Source: Iris pallida | Taxonomy: Eukaryota; Streptophyta; Magnoliopsida; Asparagales; Iridaceae | Direction of reading: 5' to 3' | DNA: 64,000 bases | NCBI GenBank assembly: GCA_029216955.1 | Contig: JANAVB010044017.1 | Span: 3,042,844-3,106,843, forward strand | Shown here: in pieces, positions 45,608 through 57,771 of the stretch | How the letters are laid out: each line of letters opens with the position of its first letter | How positions within the stretch are numbered: position 1 is the first letter of the stretch | Position numbers and translations under genes: made by a program | The notes under the pieces: generated by a model | Told to the model about the DNA's origin: nothing | Seen by the model: only the letters and a program-made list of their open reading frames with translations | The model's database searches: none

Positions 45608-48078
45608 AAGGTAACCTCTGATGGTGGCACGGACAGTTCCATTGGGTCCAGGATGGTTTAATTTGTTAGGGTCGATAGGAGGAAGGACAAAATTGACGAA
45701 GGAAGTAGGAATAATGGCTTGGTCATGGACAAGAGGATAATCGAAGAAAATTTGGATAAATAATACATATACAATTTTTGAAAAGTATTTATAATACTAG
45801 AAAAATATATTTTTATTAGCCAAAATATGCTTTCCAATAAATAATTTAAAGTCGTTTTAGAAACAACTCTAATAGGTTTTTGTGTTAGGTAAAATCTATA
45901 GTTTAAAATAAGTAATAATCAAATAATTATTTAGGGTTTTATAAACTCATTTTGAAAGTAGGCGTAGCCGCGTAGGCTATGCACTATATATATTTTTAAT
46001 CAAAATCTTTTAGATAATTATTTTTGGAGGTCACGATAATTATTTGGGCTAAAATCTTCTTTTTGTAAAATAAAATAAAATAAATAAAGGCAAAACAAAA
46101 TGTGCATCTATTCTCTTCTCTCGAGAATCGAGAGACATTAATAGCCACATAGTAAAGTGTTCAATAAAGAACAGCTTTCAAGGAGAAGAAGGAAAAAAAT
46201 ATAATAAGAAAAAAAAAAGGGAGAACGAGGGAGAGAGGGAGTCAGAGATCGGTGAGAGAGTGGGTTGTCGCCGGCTGTGGGAGAAATGAACGGAGAAGGG
46301 GGCGGAAGGAGAGAGAGGTACGGGAGGCTGATCGGGGAAGTGAGGCGGAGGGTCGAAGGGAATTGGCCGACGGCGTGCTGGGCTCTCGGCTTGGCGCGGG
46401 CGGCGGCCAGCTGGGCTAGGCGGAGGAGAGAGAGAAGAAAGGGCAGAGATCTCGCCGGGGCTCGGTGGTCGGAGGCGCGCGGCAAGAGCGGCACACGTAC
46501 GGCTCAGAGAGGGGTCTCGGTGGAGCTTCACCGCTCCAGCGGCGGAGGTGAGGTGAGGAAGGGAAGATCGGAAGAACGAAGGCTGACGGAGAGGGTTTCG
46601 GGGCTGGCTCGGTGAGGCAGGGTTCGGCGGCGAGATCGGAACAGCCAGGGTTGCAGCGCTGGCTCCGGAGGATGGTGCGGAGGCACTACAAAGGCGGTGG
46701 AGGCGGTTCGCCGGCATGGGGGCACAGTGGCTGGCTTAAGCGCGGCGGAGAGAGAGCGGAAGCTCGGTGGCTGCGCATCCCTAGGGTCACGGAGGACAGA
46801 GTGGCATGGGGCGGCTCACCGGGTGCTCGCCGGAGGAAGAATGGCGGGCGACGGACACCTCTGATATGATGGTTGGGAGGAGCATACAGCTCGTCGACAC
46901 TCGGATCCGGTCGGCGGCCACGAAAGGTTAGTGGTGGAGGTATTTTGGTGATTGTTTTAGGAATTTTCGATTGGATGAAGGAGGCCGATGTGGGCTGTCA
47001 TGGCCGCGGTAGTGGTAGGCATGTTTGTAGGAGTCGATGGGTTTGCTGTGGTCGGGAGGTGGCCAAAGGTGATGGTGGCGGTGATGGCGAGGGCGATGGT
47101 ATGCTGGTGGCGGTGTGGTGATGTCGGGTGGCGTTTGGCCGGGGTGACCGAGACAAGGTGGAGACAGTGGTGGTTTTGACGGAGGTTCGGGGGCTGGTGT
47201 AATGGCGGGGTCGAGATGGCGGAATCCGGTGAGGTCTTCGGCCAAAATTAGGGTTAGGGTTAGGATTAGGACTAGGGTTTGTGTCATACATGACGGGTGG
47301 AGTCGAAGTCGTGTCGGGGATGTGTCCGACACAAGGAATTGATGTAATTGTAAACAATAGAATAAGATTATGGATGGTAGAACACGGACACGATGCACGC
47401 ACGTTGGTTGGAGAAATATTTGTGGAATAAATATGGCTTGTGGAGAAATAATGGAGGAGTACCTGCCTATTTATAGGATGTGGGAATTCCCATTAATATA
47501 AGGATTGGGATATTTAAATCCAATTTGATTTAAATCAATAATCAAATCCAAATTCAAATTAAATTTCCAATTTAAATCAAATTAAATTTCTAGTTTAAAA
47601 TGAATGGGATAAATCAAATTTCAAAAATACTAACAATAATTTCAAAATATATTCCAAAAATACTAACAATAATAATTTTGAAAATTATATTATTATTCAA
47701 AAATAAACTAATAAATAATTACGAAATATATATATATGTATGCACGAAAGAAAAAAATATTATTTACATAATTATGCTTTTCTAGTATACAAAAATATTA
47801 TTTATTATTAATAACCTTTAGAAATAAGGTAAAAATAACAAACATAGAAATAATAGCAAAACTAATTATTATATCTATTATTTGAAACTATAAAAAAAAT
47901 AGAATAAAATATTTTTCTAAAATATGTACGCTCGCACATATTCACACTCATCGAGCAACTACGAAGAATAAAATTTCTCGTGCACGACGTACGATACGAC
48001 TAAGCAACGTACAATACAAAAATTTAAATCAGTACCAGATTTAATATAAAAAAATAGTAGAAATTTAGGGGTTTTACA
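45608..48078 (-). repeat. A-young right LTR, proximal part
   Basis: Resumes at AAGGTAACCTCTG after the dimer, matching 11800-13156 and then 23706-24429 without the Copia. It includes about 410 bp (45740-46150) missing from the left LTR, and the G-rich block at 46210-47240. It shows the empty Copia site at about 47394-47404. TATA-like CTATAAATAG at 47467-47476. Ends GGGGTTTTACA with TSD GATCG after it. Confidence 0.88.
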
Positions 48079-49864
48079 GATCGGGTCACGGGCCCGAAAA
48101 AATAGCGTTACGATCGATCTTCTCAGAATCGGACCAAACTTTGCAAACATGACCAGAAAAATGACACAATCATGTTGGCACAAGTTTCGTCTCGATATGA
48201 CAAACATGCACAAAGTTATGGCCTAGTTTGTAAAGTGGCCGATACGGGGTATCTCGACGGATACGCTTCAATTTTGCCGTGCACGCACAACAAAATTGAG
48301 TTCTGTCGAAACCACAAGTCGACAACGTCGATACGCGCCTTTCGATGCTTATGGGTTGTGACCACGTCGCCCAGTTTGTCGGGACGCACGTCGTATCGGG
48401 AAAATTTTTATTGAAATTTGAAGTTCGAAAACTAGTTTTTTCTAGAACTTTGAAACTGAATTTACAATGATATAATTAATTAAAAATAAAACTAAAAGTT
48501 AGGTTTCCATCTCTTATATGTTGTCATTGGAAGTGTTCAAATAGATTTTTTGAATTGTCCCTGGATTGGCAAAGAATTGCTTTCCAAAATAGTCTTCTAG
48601 GTTGTTTTATTTCTGTCCTATCTTTCGAAAGATTAGGTTTTCTATTCCATGTCGAATTCGATTCGATTCCATGTCGAATCTCATCCAGTTAGATATAAAA
48701 TAATTGATAGGGTTTCTAGACGGTTAGGTTGTGAACGTACCTGAGCAATAGATTTAAAAATTGGTGGAGCGACGTTAGAAATTTCTTGTCGCGAAGATAG
48801 GTTTGCGACAGCCACTTATGTCTGCCTTCGCTGCTACTGCTACTTGCTTCACGCGACCGTCCCGACGATTTCGACGATCGACAAAGGCTGACAGGCGACG
48901 CACGGTGGTCCAGGGGTTCGTAAGTGGGTAGACCTTGACCGGTCATGGTTGCCTAGGGTTTGAATTCGCGTAGAAATCCTTTTGTGGATCAGGAAGATTT
49001 TATGAACTAGTTCGGATTTTATACTAAACATGAATCCAAATTCTCCCTAGATTTGAATTCGAAGTTTGTAGGTTTTTTATCAGATCAGAGGAGATTCAAA
49101 GATGATTTGTCCCCAGAAGATTGGGTCAAATTTGATTCAAAAATTATGGCTGTTTTACCCATCGAATTCAAGAGGAAAGGAAGAAAGATATCTTCCTTTA
49201 CAGGCCCTTGCCTGTACTAGCCTGGGGGAGAATTTAAATTCTCCAACTCGCGTGAAATGAAATCTCACGAGTTTTTTATTTCTCGTGAGATCTATTTTTT
49301 TTACTAATAATATTTAATATCTATATATTTCTGTATTTATATATTTGCTACCATATATATACATATACTCAAGTAAAAATAAATTTATAAAATTCCAAAA
49401 TATCTAAAATAATAATATTTTCTAAAATTATTTTAATAACAATCTCTTGTACAAGATTACCTTATTTGTAGCAATTACTTTTTTTAATATATATTAGCAA
49501 AAACTCACTAATTAAATGCAAGCTAGTCATACATAGGGAATACAATAAAATTAGAAATAATAATAAAAATATAATAAACTTTCTTAAAATATTTAAGGGT
49601 TTTTATATATATCTATATTTCTATATATGGAAATACATATATTTTTATAATGCCAAAAATTCCAAATAAAACTTTAAGAAATTTCCAATACTAAAAATCG
49701 CTTATCAATATATTTGGTAAAATAACTTGTAGAAAAATACTGAGATTAATATCTACCAGTTAAAAACTCGTACAATAATTTTAAAGACTGTTTAATAATT
49801 AGAAAAAATACAAAAATAATATTTAAAATGAGAATAATAATAAATAAAAGTATAGGGGTTTATA
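48079..49864 (-). repeat. A-old right LTR, piece 3
   Basis: GATCG (48079-48083) is the second TSD of A-young. The sequence then resumes the A-old text: up to about 48600 it resembles the B LTR (4110-4620), afterwards it is distinct and AT-rich (49280-49860). It ends GGGGTTTATA. Small ORFs (about 48716-49031) match nothing I know. Confidence 0.72.
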
Positions 49865-50120
49865 GTAGTAGATTGCTTGCTCATGGCCTTCATTGTTTTT
49901 CTGGGCTAAGAGAGTACCGAGAGAATGATCCATTGTTCGAACGTACATCAAGAAGGGAATTCCTGTAATTTGAGGAACTAGGACTGGTGTGTTCATCAAG
50001 TACCGCTTAATGTCTTCAAATGCTTGCTGACATTCATTAGTCCAAACGAAAGATACACCTTTCTTTATTAATTGAGTGAACTTTCTGCAGCATCCAAAGA
50101 GATTTGAGACGAATCTCCTA
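49865..50120 (-). pseudogene. Tat RNase H, N-terminal part, cut by A-old
   Basis: Minus-strand reading gives KFTQLIKKGVSFVWTNECQQ and AFEDIKRYLMNTPVL, the RT connection, then MYVRTMDHSLGTLLAQK, the first RNase H strand, stopping at EQAIYY exactly where the A-old LTR ends (49864). The remainder is absent. This fixes the insertion point. It was probably not functional before, as gag and RT also carry stops. Confidence 0.8.
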
Positions 50121-51305
50121 ATATAGGCAAGTCGTCCTTAAAATCCTTGTAGCTCTTTTAGGTTGCGTGGAGGACGCATCTCTTGGATGGCTTTGACTTT
50201 CTCGGGGTCAACGTGTAACCCTTAGAGGTAATAACAAATTCAAAAAATTTGCCACTAGAGACACCCAGAAATGACTTGGTGGGATTCATCTTGACTTGAT
50301 GTTGACGCGTTAGATCGAAAATAGTCTTTAAGTCTTGGATGTGATCTTCCTTTAAGCGACTTTTGACAGCAATATCGTCGACATAGCATTCAACTATTTT
50401 TTGTAAATGTTCACGAAAAATAGTACTCATAGCCCGCTGATAAATGGCACCAGTGTTCTTGAGACCAAATGGCATAATTGTATAGCAGTAGACTCCTAGA
50501 GGAGTGCGGATAGATGTATGTTTTTTGCCTTCAGGATTTATCTTGATCTGATTATAACTAAAGAATCCATCCATGAAAGACATTTATTCGAATCCGCAGG
50601 TGTTGTCGATCATGAGTCAGTGATTGGAAGAGGAAACTCGTCTTTGGGACAAGCTACGTTGGGGTCTCTAAAGTCGATACAGACTCAAACTTTTCCTATT
50701 TTCTTCATAATTGGAACGATATTAGCCATCCAGTCGGGATGTTGTTTCTCCCTAACAAAGCCTCAGGCGATGAGCTTCTTGACTTCAGCTTCTATAGCAT
50801 CTATCATATCAGGTCGAAATCGTCGTTGTTGCTGTTCAACGGGCTTGGTATTTGGCAAAATGTTAATCTTATGAGTAGCGATCTGAGGATCTAGTCCCGG
50901 CATATTATTATATCTCCAGGAGAACACATCAATGTATTATTTAATGAGCTAGATCAAGTCCTGCTTGTCTGTCTCAGAGAGGCTTTTGCTGATGAAGATT
51001 GGCCTCAGAGATGCTTTTTCTCCAACGTCGATCCGGATTAATTCATCCTCAGTTGGTGGCTCTCGCTGTTCGAATTGAAGTATCCATTGAGTATCCATCA
51101 TTTGTGTCCAAGGCACATTCTCATAAGTCTCGATAAAGTCATCATCCTCGTCGTCTTCTGGGAATTTAGTTGTCACCATATTGACAGATAGAGTCAGTTG
51201 ATGAACCTTTTCTATGCTGGTGTCTGAGTCCCATGAAGCAGAATTAAAAGAGTGAGATCGTATCTCTTTATCTGATTCAGATCTATCTGGGGTTGTATTT
51301 GGCAT
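50121..51305 (-). pseudogene. Tat reverse transcriptase and upstream linker
   Basis: Linker words (RPIFISKSLSETDKQDLI, about 50949-51010) lead to RT: QHPDWMANIVPIMKK (about 50720-50760), then stops near 50580-50615, then SFMDGFFSYNQIKI with the first catalytic Asp, YCYTIMPFGLKNTGAIYQRA and the active site CYVDDIAVKS (about 50365-50392). HQVKMNPTKSFLGV follows. Single-base damage splits it into at least three frames. Confidence 0.85.
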
Positions 51306-52828
51306 AATGTAGCCTAAGCCATGTCTAGTCTGGTTATAGTATTGTGATGACCTTCCTTTCGAAGCAGGTAGTCAAATAAGAGTACGTCTACCTTTGCCTG
51401 TATTCAATCCAAAATCGAAATTGTAACCCATTTTTCAAATAATATTCTTGGATTGTTGACTGTAACGATGTAGTTGTATTCTTCCGCGAATGTCATTTCA
51501 GAATCATTGTCGAGTATAGCCTTTTTGTTACGTCCTTTGCTGAAGAGAATTGGATGCTCATTGTCATTATGAGAAGGAACTTCGAAGAATGAATTTTGTA
51601 TCTGTTCGTACACTATCTCATCTTGAAAAGGCTGAATTACTCCTAAAGTGAGAGGTTCGAAATTGTCCAAAATTTCTAAATAATGTTGTGCATAAAAGTT
51701 GACATCAATATACTGCAAAGGAGATACTGCTTTATTGATATCTTCAGTCTCAACAGTTACAACAGTATTTGTGACCTTGGCGGGAGACGTTGCCAGGTCG
51801 ATGATAAAAGGAGGAGAAAGAGAAGTAGTAGGCTTGTTACGACGAAGGTCGATAACAAGAGGCTCAGAAGAGGTGAGCTTCCTTTGCTCCATTTTTTTGA
51901 TAGAAGGGGCGAGATTGATGGTTAGCATCTGAGAAGATGAAGGACGAGAGGTGCGTCCTTTGACTGGAAATACTAAGACTTTATCTGGGTCATCTTTCTG
52001 GTATTCCTATGTGTCCATAGCCAGTACTAACTTTATGTACTCTTCTTTGTACATTCTGGAGTCCGTATAATAGGCCTCGACACCTCGAAAAGGATTGAGG
52101 TCAGCAACTTCTTTCTTGATTTCTTCATTGTCGTCCACATATTTAAAGCATTAGTGGTGAGTAGATGGAAAAATATTATGTTCATGCAACCATGGCCTTC
52201 CTAATAGTAAGTTATAGGAGACGTGATTGTCGATCACATAGCAGGTGGCTTTTGTTCGAAGATCACCGATTTGGCCTCTCAAGCGAATCTTCTTCAGAGG
52301 TTTACTCTTCCCAGAATTGAACTCGAGAATAGTTGTCACTCTCGCTGAGAGCCTATGGACTGGAATTTTCAGAGAATCCTACAAAGTTTTATGGATTATG
52401 CTGAGTGCATACCCAGGATCGACAAGAATGCGATTTACCTTCATTGTATCAACATACCCAATGAAGTAAAGAGGTCGGTCGTGCTGATTGTCCTCTAGTA
52501 GCATGTCATCTTGGGTGAAAGTGATGTCTGGCATTGTTTCCATCACACTATGACATTGAAGGCATGCTACAGGTTCTTCGTCTAAGTTCTTCAGATGTGT
52601 AAGACAAGCATCAGCATGTATCAGAGCTTCGCTTAATGTTTCTCGAGTTTCCTTCGAGAGACGTAGGAGCTCGAAGATTAATAGTCTTGTCGGAGTATTG
52701 GCTAGCTGGGCCAATATGTCAAAGTTGTATGGCTTCTGAAGACCTTGTAGTGGAGTCTTCTTCAGGTTATTATTAAAGCGAACCTGCTGTTTTCCTTTAT
52801 CAGTTGAAGTTGGTTTAGAAGGACCCAA
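51306..52828 (-). pseudogene. Tat protease region and following spacer
   Basis: YVDTMKVNRILVDPGYALSI carries Asp-Pro-Gly in the protease active-site place (about 52405-52440). The frame is broken near 52380. LRGQIGDLRTKATCYVID and NLLLGRPWLHEHNIFPS follow. The spacer (51404-51928) is open for 174 codons with no domain I recognise. Confidence 0.75.
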
Positions 52829-53500
52829 ATCAGCTGATGGAATTGATGTTGGAAGGACATCAAGAGTAGGAGGGGGGTGACAACTTCATTCTCTTGACCA
52901 TCTGGGTAATATCTAAAATAAAGTCTACCGGACCTAGTATCGGTCAAGACTTCTTCTTCTGAAGTTGGTGGAAGGAAAACCATGTTACAGGTTCTCATTC
53001 GTGCCTTTCTTTTGGAGGGCTTCTTTCTCTGATGGGGATTTATGTGATCTGTCATGAATCCCAAGCCGACCCGAGACCTGTTGTCATGAAGTTGTAGAGA
53101 TAGAGGTATCGGAGACCCCTTTCCACTATTCAGACCTGATACTTTTTGAAAGTCATATCCCATCTTTATCATCAGTTCATAAGATTGTTGACTGTGTCGG
53201 TAGAATTTAGGTTGGTAATTGGTTCCTGATATTGACGGAGCAATTTCTGAAGAGGAAGACATGGACCCTGCCGGAAAGAAAGTAGCCATCAAAGAGAGAA
53301 TACGGCCATCAAGCGAAGAGTGCCTACTTCAAGTCTTGTTGCAAGATTTTTATTTATTTGACTTCTGCGATCTATTAAAAGAAACGAATTTCGATGTCTT
53401 CTGCTCAAATTCGTCGACCAGTTCTGGATGAACCCACATGATTTTGCCTTTAGCTGTTGACAGTGGTACCAAATCGTCATTTTACTTTGGTGGGAGGTTG
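52762..53500 (-). pseudogene. Tat gag-to-protease linker
   Basis: An open frame of 176 codons (53292-52762) contains YDFQKVSGLNSGKGSPIPL and VGLGFMTD, words common between gag and protease in this lineage, then LTDTRSGRLYFRYY. Frames overlap at 52762-52828, showing a frameshift. Confidence 0.6.
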
Positions 53501-55056
53501 ACGATCTCTATAGTTGCCTTAGGTATCGGGACGACACCGTCAGAGACTAGCTGAGGAGCGAAGTCTCCAAACTACAAATAGACAACATTGGCTATCGCCG
53601 TCTTCTCGTTCTTTCGTAGAGTGATTGCCTTGGCATTGACCAGCTCTTGAATATTTTCTTTGAGTACGTAACATGCCCTAATTGGATACCCCAGAAACTT
53701 GTGACACATGCAATATTTAGGATTATCAGGTTTATCTACTTCGTCTGGCCGTTTGATCTCCGGCAGTTAAATTTTATTTCTTTTGATCAAGCAATCGAAG
53801 ATGCTCATGACATTGTCATCGTCGAAGGAATACTCTTCCTTGGGTCATGGTGCTGTCCTCTATAGAGGTGTTGGCTGGCCTACATTGATGGCTAAGGCCT
53901 TTTTTGTGTTTGCGATTGTTTTGGTGACTACCACTAGTGGTAACGGGGTGCTTATCTTTGTCGAGATTAGGCATTGGGATGTCTAATTGCTTGAACTTTT
54001 TAGTACTGTATGTGGCTGCTCTGGCATTTACTATAAAGGAACCCCAAGCTTGAAACTGTGTAGGTCCCGTCCATATGTTGACTATAGATAACAAGTTTGA
54101 TTTGCAAGTATCTATAGTTAATGCGTCAAGAGTACCCAAAGGCATTTTCAATACCTCTTATCGAAAGCACTCGATGAAACATTCGGCTGTTTCATTGGGC
54201 TTCTGTTTGATTTTGGTGAGGATGGACATAGTCATGTCGAGGGTCCCTTCATAGAATCGTTCCAGGAATATTTGTCTTACTACGACAAAGGATGTTAGGC
54301 ATCCATCTGGCAAGCTTCGATACCAGTCATAGGCAACCCCTGCCAGGCATCCGACGAATACTCTAGTAAGTAGAGCATCGTTCTGCTGAAGGTGATCAGT
54401 CATCATCTCGAAGTGATTGATATACTGACTCGGGGATGTGCTTCCGTCAAACAGCATTATAGTCGGTAGCTTGTATTTAGGTAGGAACGGGACTTCCTTC
54501 CATTCTACAGGATAGGGTTGTTTGATTCCTAACTTTTGTAGTCCCTCTTTCTGCTTGAAAGCTTTAAACTAATTTTGTAGAAGCTTGACTACTTCAAGAG
54601 GGTCTTCCAGTGTTTAAAAAGAAGCAGATTGATTTGATGGGTTAGGATGAGAAATCGTATGGTAAGCTCCACCCCCAGTACTGGAATGACTTGGAGTAGC
54701 CTGTGTTTGAAGGTGTATAACCTCCAGAACAGTGGTATTTAGAGGATGTTGTGCTCCAGGGCCTGTGTTAACAGGTACATAACCTGCTGCGTATTCTTGA
54801 GCTGGAACTGGGTTCACAACCGGTTGAACAACATGTTGTGTTATGATTACCGTATGCATACTTGTAATAATATCAGCCATGGCATTTACATTAGCCTCCA
54901 AGGTAGCAATCCTTTGCTCTTGGTTAGTAGAACTGGAAGCGTCTTGTTCTTTGTTCGTCACATCAGCAGATACTTCTCTTGATACAGAAGATGAGCTGGT
55001 GGAAAGGATAGTCCTATCAGAGTCTTCGTTGTCGACATCGGAGTTTGGTAGACGGC
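53501..55056 (-). pseudogene. Tat gag, broken, N-terminus cut by LARD-2
   Basis: The open text starts at the LARD-2 edge (55056), with no start codon here; it reads through a Ser-rich stretch and EQRIATLEANVNAMADI (likely coiled coil). After stops near 54570-54613 the gag core appears: MLFDGSTSPSQYINHFEMM, AGVAYDWYRSLP, QIFLERFYEG, IKQKPNETAECFIECFR. Another stop follows at about 54155, then YCMCHKFLGYPIRACYVL (about 53680-53720), a Cys/His cluster. The text resumes in the same frame at 62749 after LARD-2. Confidence 0.8.
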
Positions 55057-56557
55057 TGTCACGCCCCGCTCCCGTAGGAGATATCGTTCTCGCTAAGGCA
55101 TGATGTCGTACGAGCCTAGATTGTGCTCGTGCAAGGCAGTTTCATAACGGTCGATTACAACGGCGACGACAGGGGCGTCGTACAGAAGTCCCAAGCAGAA
55201 ACATTGAACATGCAGCAAAAATTTAAAGGCAAAACACAAGTTATTCAAAAGAACTCTTTATTGATATTGAACAATCAGATTACAATAGGCGCAAGGCCAT
55301 GATTACAAGTCTCTCATGCTCACTTTTCTCTCATTTTACAAGTCACTCTGCTCTCTCTCATCTCTCGATATGATGCTTGAGCCAGCGGAAGCTTCGGAAG
55401 GCAATGTTCATACATTATGTCCCGTATAAGTCTTTGACTCCACGCGGCCGTACGCTTCGAGTTTCCAAGGAACTCCGTGCCTCGACGCATCTAAGCGAGC
55501 TCCGCGCTACGAGCTTCTACCTGTGCCTGTACATGAAAACTGTGTGGGTGTCAGTACTCAACTGTACTGGTGGAGTGAGCTCCTCGCCCACCCATACAAA
55601 ACCGATACGTTCATTTACTTTGTGCATTACAAGTCCCTTTCGATTGTCTTGCTAGTCTTGCCTTAGGATCTATTTTAAGACTACAACGTCTGACCAACTC
55701 GATGTGCAACGACATGGTCGTGCTATAATGCCAACGTGTATTTCGATCGACCCAGTGCCTCATCGCTTACGTACTCGACCAAACTTTAACTCGGGATGGC
55801 AGGGTTGTGCCATACTCTATTCGTGACTTAACATATTCGAGACAGTGCTTCGCCGTGGAGCAACTTATGTGAACTCGGCCGTGCCAAGACTTTCACTTAA
55901 ACTCAAGTGCCGCTAGACCAATTCGCATGCCAACAACGTTAAAGAAATGACTCGTACAGGTCGTTCCTCTAGACCTTGCTTAGACTTGTTCGTGTATAAA
56001 GAATTAGGCCGTGCCTCGCAACTTACCAAGACTTATCCATGCTACCGCCTTGCGGTCGTCCTGCTCGACTCATAAACCAACTTAGACATGACTTGTCAAA
56101 CCTAGTGTCGATTTCATGAACATCCTGACGCCAAGTATCGTGCCAAGCACAGTGCCTATGCTGCAGCCCAATCTCAGGCCCAGACTTTATGTTACCGACT
56201 AAACACGTATTCAAGTTCTAGACTCAATCCAAAGGCATACACGCGGTTTGTCGCTATTCTGCCGACCCATCTACATGAGTGGTCACTAGCAATGTCAAGC
56301 TATCTTAGATTCGGCTCGAGATATCGGCTCGTCCCTCCGTGGGTAGCTATCCCCGGAAGCACCAAGTATCTCCCATGCGGTTATCCAGCATCCTACCGTG
56401 AGCCGCCTTGCTTCTCCCGGGCCGACATGATCCCGGTGCACCGACGATCATTCGAGAAGACTATACCTTGTCGACAAGTTGTTCAATGACCATACAAGAC
56501 TCAAATTCGATCTATCAAGTCCTTTCTTATCATGACCATCATTTTTTTCTTTCTATC

Positions 56558-56852
56558 GAGACTCCCAAGTAGCGGGACCGATCTCGTATGATTCCTTGCC
56601 AAGACTTATCGAGACTTAACGAGACTCCCAAGTAGCGAGACCGATCTCGTATACGAGACTTATCAAGACTTAGCGAGACTCCCAAGTAGCGGGACCGATC
56701 TCGTGTGGGACTTATCGAGACTCCCAAGTAGCAGGACCGATCTCGTGTGCGGGACTTATCGAGACTTAGCGAGACTCCCAAGTAGCGGGACCGATCTCGC
56801 ATGTTTCCTTATTGAGACATAGCGAGACTCCCAATTAGCGGGACCGATCTCG
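56558..56852. repeat. Minisatellite in LARD-2 left LTR, six units
   Basis: Core units of about 31 bp begin CGAGACTCCCAAG, contain TAGCGGGACCG, and end GATCTCG, with variable joiners such as GACTTATCGAGACTTAG. Core ends are inverted (CGAGA / TCTCG). The right LTR has four units (61638-61817). Confidence 0.9.
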
Positions 56853-57255
56853 ACGACAACCAGTCGCATGGACTTCCTCTGATCGTGGCATACTCTTTAC
56901 TAAATCCACCATAGCTTGTGCCTTAGACAGACCTGGTTCTATAGGCGACTCTATCGGTCAAGTCATATACTTTAAACGACGAGCCTTGTTCTTAAGGGAC
57001 TACACGATTTGACAACCATAAATAGAGCGGGACAGTGCTAGAAATGGCTTCGATAGCCCAACATAACTCTTGTCTAACTTATTTGGGTAGCGACTCGATG
57101 AGCAAAGGCTACGTCGAGCTCCGCGTCGAGGGAATGTGCTATGCACGGGGTCGATTTGACCAACTAACTCTTGGGTGCCTAGACTTAAGCCTACAAGCCA
57201 TGCAAGACGACTTAACCTATGGGACATGCGAAGGCTATGCCAAGCCCTGGACGAT

Positions 57256-57415
57256 GGGACCGTGCATGCTCTATTAAGCATTCATGCGGGCGACGCCTAT
57301 GACTTTGGCTAATTCAAGTGTTGGGACAAAATGACGGGACCGTGCATGCTTTATCAAGCATTCATGCGGGCGATACCTATGACTTAGGCTAATTCGAGTG
57401 TCGTAGAAACTTATC
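57256..57415. repeat. Two-unit 80-bp tandem repeat in LARD-2 left LTR
   Basis: GGGACCGTGCATGCT starts at 57256 and 57336 and is followed by AAGCATTCATGCGGGCGA. The same duplication is in the right LTR (62221 and 62301), so it predates insertion. Confidence 0.88.
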
Positions 57416-57771
57416 AACTTAGGCCAACTTTCTTCTCCCAAGCCACGGGACGAAGGACTGAGTGTCTTTTGAAAGCACGCTGAGACGACTTCTAAGCAGA
57501 CCGTAGGACCATTTTCCATGTCCTAAGACATTCTGACCCGTCGGGATTATTCCCTTAGCTATATGTGTTCGTAGCTTTTATATTAGCCTAATTATACAAG
57601 TTGAAAATATGTGAGTTATTAAGTGCAGGCTAAGATGAGGCAAGTTCATCGACCACCTGAGCGAGGAGTCGCCTCGAATGAGCGAGCCTTCGAGCAGCCA
57701 TTGCAAGGCTAAGTTCGAACGCCGTCGGCATTTCGATTCCTCCGATTGACTTTGTAGGACGGGACACTACA

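Larger units (their letters stand above)
10412..48078 (-). mobile_element. A-young: complete non-autonomous LTR element carrying two large nested insertions
   Basis: The left LTR is 10412-13156 plus 23706-24429 (native about 3.47 kb). The right LTR is 25659-27075 plus 45613-48078 (native about 3.88 kb). The internal region is 24430-25658. TSD is GATCG at 10407-10411 and 48079-48083. LTR ends are T(G/A)TAACGTCCCAG...GGGGTTTTACA. A Copia element split the left LTR and a chromovirus dimer split the right LTR. No coding capacity of its own. The left LTR lacks roughly 410 bp present in the right one (about 45740-46150). Confidence 0.88.
1..49864 (-). mobile_element. A-old: old non-autonomous LTR element, partial, split by two nested insertions
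   Basis: The visible internal part is 1-1130. The right LTR is found in three pieces: 1131-2749, 10366-10411 and 48084-49864, about 3.45 kb once the insertions are removed. The LTR starts TGTAATATCC and ends GGGGTTTATA. Piece order is supported because the same unbroken order occurs in the related B LTRs (about 3900-4560 and 7985-8640). The right flank from 49865 is coding sequence of a Tat-type RNase H, so A-old inserted into that element. The left LTR lies outside the window, so the TSD (expected GTAGT, 49865-49869) cannot be checked. No ORF of note is present. Orientation is inferred from the primer-site-like sequence at 1105-1123. Confidence 0.75.
55057..57771 (-). repeat. LARD-2 3' LTR (left)
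   Basis: 2715 bp pairing with 60138-62743. Contains a six-unit minisatellite (56558-56852) and a two-unit 80-bp repeat (57256-57415). ORFs in it are translations of repeats or chance. Confidence 0.88.

Noticed and set aside
56539..56802. ORF with repeated SRYLGVSLSLDKS-type words, also at 61611-61916
   Set aside because: A translation of the LARD-2 minisatellite; unit number and frame vary between LTRs.
56558..56852. CRISPR-like spaced repeats
   Set aside because: Spacers are variants of one another, the context is an LTR and the genome is eukaryotic; it is a minisatellite.
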